From DATCTV01 sp964400685 (lineage in GTDB: Bacteria > Desulfobacterota > Desulfomonilia > UBA1062), in assembly GCA_964400685.1 (NCBI GenBank), contig CAYNVT010000147.1, positions 1 to 9,802 on the forward strand: a stretch of DNA of 9,802 nucleotides, in the 5' to 3' direction. How positions within the stretch are numbered: position 1 is the stretch's first letter; each line of letters starts with the position of its first letter. Of the stretch, positions 1 through 6,522 are shown in pieces. Made by a program: the position numbers and the translations under genes. The notes below the pieces were generated by a model. That model was not told the origin of the DNA and did not search any database. It saw only the letters and a program-made list of their open reading frames with translations.

Positions 1-1200
1 CGCTGCAAGAGAGTTTACATCGTCCTGACTGTAATCGGTTTCCTTGTTCGCAACCGCTCCTACGGCAACAATCTTCTTGTTGTCAAAGATCGGGACTGCC
101 ATAAACCGGGTAATGGGAATATGACCTTCGGGGTGTCCTTTTTTTGTAGGCCATGCAGCTTCATAATTATTGATTATAACAGGCTTTCTCTGTCTGACAC
201 AGTCTCCCCATACCCCTGATTCGGCTATTGGGAAGTGCATGGGTTTATCCATGATCGAACATTGAGTCATGGTCTCTCTTGACCACTTATGAATTGTCAT
301 GACTGATTCGGCTTCATCCATAAGTCCGACAAATGAAAACTTGCTTTGAGTAGCTTCGATTGAGGCTTCGATAGTGTAACTCATGATTTCAGATCTGGGA
401 TAATTGTACATCTCCTGCATTTTAAGAAGGTCGCGCGTTCTCAGCGTATTCAGATTCAGGGAAATCTCAGCCCGTCTGCGCTCGGCAATCTCGCTGCTCA
501 GTCTTGTCACCAGCGCTTGCTTTTCATTTGCATCCTCCGCTGCCTTCTTCATAAGCATTCTGTTGATCATCGTTATCAATGAGAAGGTGAGCAGGAAAAC
601 CAGTACAGTGGCTGCAAGCATAAGCAAAGCGGGAAACAAACCGGATGAGGAAATCTCATTTCCGCGTTTCACAATGGTCACATCCAATGCTCTTAGAAAG
701 GAGACAATAAAAAACCCGAGAAAAACATAAGCCGTATTGCGTGATACAGTGCGAAAATCCCTGTCAACCATGAAGGTCAGATAATAAGATATCTGAATGG
801 AAAGAATCATGCACATCACAAACAGATTAATCGATCTTCCTGTAAAACTCGGTTTTATAAAAGTGAAATATGCATGAATTATGATGCTCAGACCCAGAAG
901 AATATAATTATGGATCTGCAGGGTTTTCTTCCCGGCAAAACGTTCGAGCCCGATATACATTGCAATGGTACCTGATATAAATAGTGGCCCTCCCAAAAAG
1001 ACAGCAAAAAGATTGCCTGTTGCAGCACCTGTAAGCATAAGGATCAGGCTTATTGCCTGCATAACATAATCGGCGAGCCAGAAATCTATTCCATTAAACC
1101 TTTTTCTGTTCTGCAGCCAGAAGGGGAACAGAACGAAGATGACTATGATATTACTCAGCAAATATATGAAGATGACAGTCTTCATGTCTAGTGCCATCAT
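1..1200 (-). CDS. Membrane-bound GAF-domain sensor protein, C-terminus cut off by window edge
   Basis: The reading frame is open from the ATG at 1200-1198 to base 1, giving 400 residues with no stop, so the gene continues outside the window. AGGAG at 1214-1210 lies 9 nt before this ATG; a second ATG follows directly (1197) and is also usable. Residues about 8-215 contain roughly seven hydrophobic segments (for example around 8-28, 45-60, 62-82, 97-115, 125-142, 157-171 and 187-212). A charged linker follows (about 216-262), probably a short signalling helix. Residues about 268-400 match a GAF domain of the type found in bacterial and archaeal sensor kinases: WGDCVRQRKPVIINNY, then KKGHPEGHIPITRFMAVPIF and VGAVANKETDYS. 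The architecture predicts an inner-membrane signal transducer. The missing output domain could be a histidine kinase, GGDEF or another module, which cannot be decided here. It is separated from the next upstream gene by a terminator, so it is probably transcribed on its own. Confidence 0.85.
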   Translation of the reverse strand, partial: MMALDMKTVIFIYLLSNIIVIFVLFPFWLQNRKRFNGIDFWLADYVMQAISLILMLTGAATGNLFAVFLGGPLFISGTIAMYIGLERFAGKKTLQIHNYILLGLSIIIHAYFTFIKPSFTGRSINLFVMCMILSIQISYYLTFMVDRDFRTVSRNTAYVFLGFFIVSFLRALDVTIVKRGNEISSSGLFPALLMLAATVLVFLLTFSLITMINRMLMKKAAEDANEKQALVTRLSSEIAERRRAEISLNLNTLRTRDLLKMQEMYNYPRSEIMSYTIEASIEATQSKFSFVGLMDEAESVMTIHKWSRETMTQCSIMDKPMHFPIAESGVWGDCVRQRKPVIINNYEAAWPTKKGHPEGHIPITRFMAVPIFDNKKIVAVGAVANKETDYSQDDVNSLAA

Positions 1201-1251
1201 TTTTTAATACTCCTGTGCTGAAACTTTTTTGTATAGAAGAACTGCTGTTTT

Positions 1252-1268
1252 AGTTTGCCTTTCAAACT
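1252..1268 (-). promoter_or_regulatory. Short perfect inverted repeat upstream of the GAF sensor gene
   Basis: On the minus strand AGTTTG and CAAACT form a perfect 6-bp stem around an AAAGG loop, about 50 nt before the sensor start codon. It could be an operator or a leader hairpin. The flanking 1201-1390 stretch shows no convincing -35/-10 pair, so the promoter of the sensor gene was not located. A 6-bp stem can arise by chance. Confidence 0.25.
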
Positions 1269-1390
1269 CACCTTATTACCTTTTCATTTAGCGTGGATTA
1301 TGACTTTATCGGTCATTTCCCGGGTATTCTTAATCAATTTATTGCGCATCGGGATGTTTCAACAGTAAAAGAGAAGAATGGGGAAGTCGC

Positions 1391-1428
1391 AAAAAAAAGG
1401 AAAAGGGCCTATTAAGGCTGCTTTCCCT
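1391..1428 (-). terminator. Rho-independent terminator after the phospholipase-like gene
   Basis: On the minus strand, AGGGAAAGCAGCCT pairs imperfectly with AGGCCCTTTTCC around a short TAAT-containing loop (about 1399-1428). A run of eight T residues (complement of 1391-1398) follows directly. It lies 27 nt beyond the stop codon at 1455 and would end the dehydrogenase-kinase-phospholipase transcript. A T-run on the other side (1430-1436) means it could also act in the opposite direction, but no plus-strand gene needs it. Confidence 0.7.
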
Positions 1429-1454
1429 CTTTTTTTATTTGATATGAAACTGGT

Positions 1455-2807
1455 TTAATCTGCCTTTATTATTGTTCCAATATAAGCCCTGCCATAAACA
1501 GCGGCCGGAACGAAAAGCTCTCCCAGAAGCTTGTTCATGTTGTCGATGCACCCCTCGCCTTTATCATTCCTGACAGTATCAAGTATCTTATCTGTCCCGG
1601 GGATATCGTTGAATTCTACTTTCGGATCGTTCACATAGTTGTCGGGCATGCATTTTACCAGCATTTTATCCGTTTCCTTTGCGCGCTTTGCAGAAAGTTT
1701 TGATACGCCTTTTCTGATCGAATCATCATCATAAACAACAGGTTTTCTATTTTTTATCATCAAGGAAAGCATTTCATTTTCCATATCATTCCTGTCATAA
1801 ATATCTCTGATTGCGTATTTCTGATATTTCTCCAGTGCGCCGTGCCTGTTTGAAACAAGCTGGACCGCATTATTTTTCGCCTCGGGATAACCCATCATAG
1901 CCTTCGTATTTATCCAGAGCATACTGCATGTACTTACTCCGGGAAGAACAACCGCATGGTACGGCATGCTGAGATCGGACAGATAATGCATTCCCCACCC
2001 CATAAATCGCCAACCCCAGTAATCGTGACCCGTCTTAAATGCGTATTCTGAGAGGACCTTGCACATATGAATTCTATATTCAGGGTAGGTCTCTTTCAAG
2101 AATCCCGCGAGTGTATAAACTATGCCCGCCTCATTATAAAATCCCATGTGGAAGGGGGCCTGGCTGCCATATTCAAGATTCGCGTTTCCGAACGGCTGCT
2201 TGCCGAAATTCAGCTTTTTTCCCTGTTCAGTACCATTATCTTCGAAAAGGCCGATGTCAATCCCAAGATCCGGTTCGTCCGAAGCCGTGCCCAATACATC
2301 CAGAACACTGACCTGTTCCCCAGGAAGGAGTCTTACATATGTTTTGTCGTCGATGTCGGACAAATCCTTAAGATAAGTAAGCCCCGAGCCTTTTATAATG
2401 GCCTTTCCGTCCGGCGAGACTCCAGGCATGAGTCTGAAATAAAGGGCATAATAATAACGGTCACTGACTCTTATTGCGTCACAAAATCTTTTTATCGCTT
2501 CGTTCGGATCATTTGAGGCCTTAAATAAAAGGGCCTCCGGCAAGGGCTTGTAGTTCTTAAGATTTTTTCTGTTCCACTCCTCATCAGATTTAAAGACGCT
2601 TTCAAGCCCTTTCCCCTCAGCGACAAGGAAGCTCCCGAGAGTTTCGGCATTAACCGGTTTGGCGTTTGCAACTTCGGGCATTGACTTGTAAACAGGCATA
2701 AGGATCAGTTCATGTTCGGACCATGCGAATGCGGAAAGTCCATAAGATAATACCAGCAACAGAGCAGCTGAAAACACCGTAATAATCTTATGTGATTTTT
2801 TCACCAT
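1455..2807 (-). CDS. Exported zinc-dependent phospholipase C / P1-nuclease-fold protein
   Basis: This 450-residue protein starts at an ATG preceded by AGGAGG with a 5-nt spacer. Residues 1-28 form a Sec signal peptide (KK, hydrophobic core, SAFA), so cleavage would leave Trp29 as the mature N-terminus. In Bacillus cereus phospholipase C and P1 nuclease the N-terminal Trp is itself a zinc ligand. The other ligand motifs are visible: H32, H220 in APFHMGFYNE, H274-X3-D278-X5-H284 in GMHYLSDLSMPYHA, and H322-X3-E326 in NRHGALEKY. The H-X3-D-X5-H and H-X3-E spacings equal those of the B. cereus enzyme (118/122/128 and 142/146). The protein is much longer than that enzyme (245 mature residues), with about 120 extra residues before H220 and a longer gap between H284 and H322. 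The equivalent of the remaining Asp ligand is uncertain. A periplasmic or secreted phosphodiesterase is likely, but phospholipase and nuclease cannot be told apart. It is the last gene of its operon, 60 nt after the kinase, and is followed by a terminator. Confidence 0.8.
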   Translation of the reverse strand: MVKKSHKIITVFSAALLLVLSYGLSAFAWSEHELILMPVYKSMPEVANAKPVNAETLGSFLVAEGKGLESVFKSDEEWNRKNLKNYKPLPEALLFKASNDPNEAIKRFCDAIRVSDRYYYALYFRLMPGVSPDGKAIIKGSGLTYLKDLSDIDDKTYVRLLPGEQVSVLDVLGTASDEPDLGIDIGLFEDNGTEQGKKLNFGKQPFGNANLEYGSQAPFHMGFYNEAGIVYTLAGFLKETYPEYRIHMCKVLSEYAFKTGHDYWGWRFMGWGMHYLSDLSMPYHAVVLPGVSTCSMLWINTKAMMGYPEAKNNAVQLVSNRHGALEKYQKYAIRDIYDRNDMENEMLSLMIKNRKPVVYDDDSIRKGVSKLSAKRAKETDKMLVKCMPDNYVNDPKVEFNDIPGTDKILDTVRNDKGEGCIDNMNKLLGELFVPAAVYGRAYIGTIIKAD

Positions 2808-2820
2808 TATATCCTCCTGT

Positions 2821-2868
2821 CCTTATTGATAAGGGCTGTAAGGGTTGATTTTGAACCCTGGCTCCCTT
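2821..2868 (-). promoter_or_regulatory. Leader hairpins before the phospholipase-like gene
   Basis: In the minus-strand transcript just after the kinase stop codon, AGGGTT (2859-2854) pairs with AACCCT (2846-2841), extended by AAGGG (2868-2864) with CCCTT (2835-2831) across an internal loop. A second hairpin, CCTTA-TCAA-TAAGG (2834-2821), uses the same CCTT bases as the outer stem and ends 2 nt before the AGGAGG ribosome site. The two foldings therefore compete. There is no T-run, so it is not an intrinsic terminator. A role in setting translation or mRNA processing is inferred. Confidence 0.4.
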
Positions 2869-4436
2869 TATAAACTGTTCAGCCTCTTATACATCGCCTT
2901 GTTGTGCTTGTATATATTCACGAACTCCCTGAAGAGCTTGTCATACACTTTTCTGTTTGCCGGATTCGGTTTAAATTCATTGCTGTATTCGATAAGGTCC
3001 GGGATATCGGAAAACTTAATGAAACCAAGACCGACTGAAGCAATGAAAGCAGCCCCGCGGGCATTCGCCTGCATGGGGTCCTTCACCTGTCGTATTGTGC
3101 GGTTCAGGACATCTGAAAATATCTGACACCACAGATTGGACTTTGCACCTCCGCCGATAATATTCAATGGATCGAGTTTTCTGCCCACGAACTTCTCGAC
3201 ATACATGTGGCTCCACCTGGTATTGTATGCCACGCCTTCCATAACCGCCCTTAACATGTCATCCTGTGTTGTCGTCTTGGATACATTGTATATCCCGGCC
3301 CTGAGGCAGTTGTCATCGACGGGCGTGCGCTCGCCATTAAGCCAGGGTGTGAATATGAGGTTATTGCTTCCGGGCGGAACGGTTTCAGCGATCTGGTTCA
3401 GCGCCTCATACCTGTCAATGCCTTGCACGATCCCCTTGAGCCTGTTCTCGTGAAAAATAATATTATCAAAGAGAAAATTTACCGCGCCTCCTGCTATGTC
3501 CTGCTCATTCACGCTCTGGTATTTGCCGGGTATTGCAGTGGGAAATGATGCAATTGAATGCATTATGTCAGTCTTCTTGAACGGGACGATACACTGCACC
3601 CAGGACGATGTGCCAATATAAATATGCCCTTCATAATCCCTGACCGCACCCGAGCCTATCAGCGCACATTGGTGATCTGGCGATCCCATGACAACAACTG
3701 TGTCCCTGTTAAGACCGATCTCGTCGGCAACCTTTGGCAGTACTCTGCCGATTATGTCGGTTGAATTCTTCAACGGCGGCAGCTTTTCTCTATCAATTCC
3801 GGCCATTCTGATGAGTTCGTCATCATAACGGATATTATTTATATCCCTTATGTCGGTAACCCAGAAAAGGTGCATCGAGTCATAAGATGCGGCGAATTCA
3901 CCGGTAAGCCTGAGATTGAGGTAATCCTTGCTGGGCAGGAACATGAAGGTATTTTTATATATCTCGGGGAAATCATTTTTCTGAAGAAGCACATGCGCTA
4001 TGTCGTCCTTGCCCGAAAGGGTCGGCCCACCGGCTGTTCTGGGCAGCCACTTCATTATCTTGAAAAGCCCGTACCCTTCGATGCTGGGAAATCCGCTCAT
4101 TAGACTTTTTATATAAGGAGCGCCCCTTGAATCCATCCAGGTCAGGGAATTCATGAGATGATGCCCGTTTTTATCAACAGCAACCGTGCTTGAAAACGTA
4201 CTTGAAACACATACCGACACTACATCGTCCTTCTGGACATGACAGCCGTTCATGAGCCTCTTTGAGGCCTTGACAAGCGCAGACCACCAGTCTTCAGGAT
4301 CCTGTTCGGCACCGCCTTTGGGCAGAAAATAGATGGGAGTTTTTTCATACTCGAAAGCCGCTACATGGCCGTGAATCGAAATCAGGGAAGCCTTGATGCC
4401 TGATGTACCGTGATCAATTGAAAGAACATATTTCAT
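2868..4436 (-). CDS. FGGY-family carbohydrate kinase (xylulokinase-like)
   Basis: The 522-residue protein fits the usual FGGY length of about 500. The chosen start, MKYVLSIDHG, has GGAGG at 4448-4444 with a 7-nt spacer. The in-frame ATG 12 codons upstream has no ribosome site and would put the SD inside the gene. The N-terminal domain opens with the phosphate-binding strand DHGTSGIK (8-15), followed by QDPEDWW (45-51) and WMDSRG (100-105). The second half has MGSPDHQCALIGSG with the expected catalytic base Asp254, then TPWLNGERTP (about 364-373) and the C-terminal signature GGGAKSNLW (428-436). It should transfer phosphate from ATP to a sugar or polyol in the cytoplasm. The QDPEDWW and NGERTP motifs favour the xylulokinase branch, but no isomerase, transporter or other sugar gene is nearby, so the substrate stays open. 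It sits between the dehydrogenase (155 nt upstream, gap filled by a palindromic repeat) and the exported phospholipase-like gene. Confidence 0.88.
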   Translation of the reverse strand: MKYVLSIDHGTSGIKASLISIHGHVAAFEYEKTPIYFLPKGGAEQDPEDWWSALVKASKRLMNGCHVQKDDVVSVCVSSTFSSTVAVDKNGHHLMNSLTWMDSRGAPYIKSLMSGFPSIEGYGLFKIMKWLPRTAGGPTLSGKDDIAHVLLQKNDFPEIYKNTFMFLPSKDYLNLRLTGEFAASYDSMHLFWVTDIRDINNIRYDDELIRMAGIDREKLPPLKNSTDIIGRVLPKVADEIGLNRDTVVVMGSPDHQCALIGSGAVRDYEGHIYIGTSSWVQCIVPFKKTDIMHSIASFPTAIPGKYQSVNEQDIAGGAVNFLFDNIIFHENRLKGIVQGIDRYEALNQIAETVPPGSNNLIFTPWLNGERTPVDDNCLRAGIYNVSKTTTQDDMLRAVMEGVAYNTRWSHMYVEKFVGRKLDPLNIIGGGAKSNLWCQIFSDVLNRTIRQVKDPMQANARGAAFIASVGLGFIKFSDIPDLIEYSNEFKPNPANRKVYDKLFREFVNIYKHNKAMYKRLNSL

Positions 4437-4476
4437 ATTCCAACCTCCGAAAATACGAATATCAAGAAACAATAGT

Positions 4477-4589
4477 ACAGTTATCAGAAGTTAGGAGTCA
4501 GGATGGAAAGCATAAAGAAACATGCAGACATAAGATATAGGCTGATCTGGCTCTCTCCTGACTCCTGACTCCTGTCTTCTATTTACTGT
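4477..4589. repeat. 113-bp palindromic repeat element (REP/MITE-like)
   Basis: Imperfect terminal inverted repeats of 27 bp bound this element: 4477-4503 (ACAGT....AGAAG..AGGAGTCAGGA) and 4563-4589 (TCCTGACTCCT..CTTCT....ACTGT). They match at 22 of 27 positions, including an 11-bp perfect core. The right arm also carries an extra copy of the heptamer TCCTGAC (TCCTGACTCCTGACTCCT at 4556-4573). The internal 60 bp has no coding potential. It ends 2 nt before the dehydrogenase stop codon and fills most of the dehydrogenase-kinase gap. I see no clear target-site duplication. In the transcript it could fold into a long stem-loop that separates expression of the two genes. That it is one of many genomic copies is inference. 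Confidence 0.65.
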
Positions 4590-4591
4590 CT

Positions 4592-5809
4592 TCACATATC
4601 CAGAGTGGTTATATTTCCGTCTTCATCCACGCTTTGTACGATTACTCCTCCGAAGGAGTCCCCGCCCTCTTTCTTCTTGTCCAGGTCCATGACCCTGGGA
4701 AGAAGTTCAAGAAAGTCAGTTGGCTTCATACATGCCTCGGGGGGCAGTACACCCTTACCTGCAATCTTACCTTCCTGCATAAGAATGGCCCCCATTGCAG
4801 CCGGGATACCGGTGCCCTCTCCCAGCGCCTGGCTCTGGGATGCCAGGTGGAAACGGTACTCCTTGTATTTGCCGTCTTTCTTTCCCTTTACAACAACGGA
4901 AGCGCAACCCTTCTGCGATCCGAAATTGGTTTCCCTGATGATCCTTTCACGCTCCCGGATGATATAGGCTACGGCAAAATCGTAAGGTGCCAGCTTGACC
5001 CCTTTCACATCTATGGGCTCCTTGCTGTATAGACCGAGCCCGCAGAGGTCACGCGTCAGGTTATAGTATTCATTCGGTACGACCGAGCCCTTGTTCGTGA
5101 CCTGCCTGACCTTGAGGTAGCGGGGCATCGTGACCTGCTCCGGATGCGGATAGGGATACAAAGGCACCTCGCCGAGAATCGGGAAATCAAAGCTCTGCCT
5201 CAATGCAATCCCGCTCGGCTCGAAGTACTTTACATACTTGAGTTCGCCGTCAAGGAACATGGGACAGTCTATGGTCATGCAATGGAAGCGGTGTCCTATG
5301 ACGCCTTCACCTTCGAAAGGCTCTCCGCCGTGCGCATGGAATATATCAATGGACTGCGTCTCGTCGAGCATCTCGTAGGCCAGCTTGCCGATAATATTTG
5401 TAGCTCCCGGGGAATTGCCCATCCCTATGAGAGCGAGTATGCCGGCATCCTTGGCCATTTTATCCCAGTCGAGGATTTCCAGGGTGACGTCAACATCGTC
5501 GCATATATCCAGGTAATCTATTTTTTCCTCTATCACCACGGAAAGAATCTGTTTGACCGTTTTGTAGAATGGCCCCACACAGTTAAGGACTATGTCGGCG
5601 CCCTTTATTGCAGCCCTGATGCTCGCAGAATCGTCTGCATCAAACATCACAGTGCTGACTTTAGGCCCGATAGAAGCAGCTATCTCATTAGCCCTTTTCA
5701 GATTGATATCCGCAATGACAATCTCAGAAAAAGTATCCTGCCTTGCAAGAGTTTTCACAGCAATAGTACCTACTGCACCGCAACCACCTAATACTACAAC
5801 CTTGGCCAT
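4592..5809 (-). CDS. Saccharopine-dehydrogenase-family NAD(P)-dependent oxidoreductase
   Basis: The 405-residue protein starts at an ATG with AAGGGGG at 5823-5817, 7 nt upstream. The N-terminus is a Rossmann fold: VVVLGGCGAVG (4-14) is the dinucleotide-binding glycine loop, and Asp34 in VIADIN at the end of the second strand suggests a preference for NAD over NADP. NCVGPF (76-81) and GMGNSPGATN (129-138) are typical of the saccharopine dehydrogenase family, as is the late GTGIPAAMGAI (332-342) with GVLPPEAC (353-360). These proteins are cytoplasmic. The family includes saccharopine and carboxynorspermidine dehydrogenases and many members of unknown substrate. No lysine or polyamine gene lies nearby, so a biosynthetic role is not supported, and the lack of partners suggests an uncharacterised branch. 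It is the first gene after the putative TetR-controlled promoter and is followed by the palindromic repeat and the kinase gene. Confidence 0.82.
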   Translation of the reverse strand: MAKVVVLGGCGAVGTIAVKTLARQDTFSEIVIADINLKRANEIAASIGPKVSTVMFDADDSASIRAAIKGADIVLNCVGPFYKTVKQILSVVIEEKIDYLDICDDVDVTLEILDWDKMAKDAGILALIGMGNSPGATNIIGKLAYEMLDETQSIDIFHAHGGEPFEGEGVIGHRFHCMTIDCPMFLDGELKYVKYFEPSGIALRQSFDFPILGEVPLYPYPHPEQVTMPRYLKVRQVTNKGSVVPNEYYNLTRDLCGLGLYSKEPIDVKGVKLAPYDFAVAYIIRERERIIRETNFGSQKGCASVVVKGKKDGKYKEYRFHLASQSQALGEGTGIPAAMGAILMQEGKIAGKGVLPPEACMKPTDFLELLPRVMDLDKKKEGGDSFGGVIVQSVDEDGNITTLDM

Positions 5810-5840
5810 GACCTGTCCCCCTTAATATTATTGTTATCAT

Positions 5841-5860
5841 GTTAAATTTAACTTAGTTAA
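5841..5860. promoter_or_regulatory. Candidate TetR operator (compound palindrome)
   Basis: Two overlapping palindromes share half-sites: GTTAAATTTAAC (5841-5852, perfect, 12 bp) and TTAAC-TTA-GTTAA (5848-5860, perfect arms of 5 bp). They sit between the tetR stop codon and the dehydrogenase gene and cover the spacer and -10 region of the predicted promoter, the usual place for repression by a TetR protein. AT-rich palindromes are common by chance, but the overlap with the promoter and the adjacent regulator gene make this site credible. Confidence 0.55.
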
Positions 5861-5873
5861 TGCAGCGTGTCAA
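5845..5873 (-). promoter_or_regulatory. Predicted sigma70-type promoter for the dehydrogenase-kinase-phospholipase genes
   Basis: On the minus strand, a perfect TTGACA (5873-5868) is followed after exactly 17 nt by TAAATT (5850-5845, 4 of 6 matches to TATAAT). Transcription would start near 5838, giving a leader of about 29 nt with the AAGGGGG ribosome site. The -35 begins just 11 nt past the tetR stop codon, so the downstream genes can be expressed independently of tetR. Confidence 0.6.
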
Positions 5874-5883
5874 AAAGATTTTT

Positions 5884-6513
5884 TTAATTGATATTAAGCT
5901 TCAAAAGGAATGCGTCAATAAGGCTGTTGTAGATATCTTCCGGGTTGACTGTGGTATAGTTTATTATCTTGCTGTTATAAAGAGATACCATGCCGTGAAG
6001 CATGCTCCACACACCGATAAGATTCAACCGGACGCTTTCGTCGACATCTTTTTTCTCGGTGAAAACAGCTATTTCCTTCATAACAAAGTCCACGATCTGC
6101 ATTGATATCCTGTATTCAACCTCAGAAAGCTTTTCCAATGCAGTACCTATATAGTCATTATATTTCGGAGTCGGGTATGTGAACATGATATTATAATAGC
6201 CGCTGTACCTTAAACCGAATGAAAGATAAGCCTTTGCAAGCTGTTTCACACGCTCTCTTGGCTCTTTATATTTGATAATTACATCCTGCAGAATATTGTT
6301 GAGCATATTGAATCCCCTGATTACCAGGTGGATGTATATCTCATCCTTGCTTTTATAATAGTTGTATATATTCGGCGCAGTCATGTTGAGCTTTGATGCA
6401 AGCCTTCTCATGGTAAGATTACCGTAGCCCTCACTCACAATTATATCCAGAGCTACGTCGAGTATCCGCCCCTTGATGCCCTCGATTTCCTTGAATTCCC
6501 TGGGTTTTTTCAT
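5884..6513 (-). CDS. TetR/AcrR-family transcriptional regulator with WHG domain
   Basis: The 209-residue protein has the usual TetR length. Residues about 14-60 form the TetR DNA-binding domain: GRILDVALDIIVSEG, then the helix-turn-helix LTMRRLASKLNMTAPNIYNY (33-52) ending in YYKSKDEI. The C-terminal ligand domain has WSMLHGMVSL (169-178), the W...HG..SL pattern of the WHG subfamily. Such proteins usually repress neighbouring genes and release DNA on binding a small, often hydrophobic or acyl-type, ligand; the ligand here is unknown. AAGGA at 6522-6518 lies 4 nt before the ATG. The start is only 9 nt after the stop of the C11 lipoprotein gene, so the two are probably cotranscribed and translationally linked. 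The likely target is the palindrome and promoter immediately downstream (5841-5873). Confidence 0.9.
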   Translation of the reverse strand: MKKPREFKEIEGIKGRILDVALDIIVSEGYGNLTMRRLASKLNMTAPNIYNYYKSKDEIYIHLVIRGFNMLNNILQDVIIKYKEPRERVKQLAKAYLSFGLRYSGYYNIMFTYPTPKYNDYIGTALEKLSEVEYRISMQIVDFVMKEIAVFTEKKDVDESVRLNLIGVWSMLHGMVSLYNSKIINYTTVNPEDIYNSLIDAFLLKLNIN

Positions 6514-6522
6514 TTCATCCTT

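Noticed and set aside
404..730. 108-codon plus-strand open frame
   Set aside because: It is antisense to the GAF sensor coding region, whose 400-residue translation is coherent, and has no independent support.
1201..1320. Possible c-di-GMP-type riboswitch before the GAF sensor, because of AAAGGCAAACT
   Set aside because: Only the short AAAGG-CAAAC stretch resembles the class. The GAAA tetraloop helix, the GACGCAAAGCC segment and the paired flanks are absent.
2067..2516. 149-codon plus-strand open frame and two smaller overlapping ones
   Set aside because: They are antisense to the exported phospholipase-fold gene, have low-complexity, domain-free translations and no ribosome site.
2831..2868. 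Intrinsic terminator after the kinase gene
   Set aside because: A stem exists, but no T-run follows it on the minus strand and the next gene's ribosome site comes directly after, so termination is not supported.
4437..4472. Upstream start (12 extra residues) for the FGGY kinase
   Set aside because: The GGAGG ribosome site falls inside this extension, exactly 7 nt before the internal ATG, and the family N-terminus begins at the internal Met.
4556..4573. CRISPR-like or microsatellite array from repeated TCCTGAC
   Set aside because: There are only about two and a half heptamer units and no spacers. They are better explained as part of the palindromic element's arm.
5144..5791. 215-codon plus-strand open frame antisense to the dehydrogenase gene
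   Set aside because: It lies wholly within a strongly supported gene, shows no recognisable domain, and has no ribosome site or promoter of its own. It is a shadow frame.
4592..5809. Lysine- or polyamine-pathway assignment for the saccharopine-dehydrogenase-like gene
   Set aside because: Only family membership is visible. No lysine or polyamine genes are nearby, so a specific name would be over-annotation.
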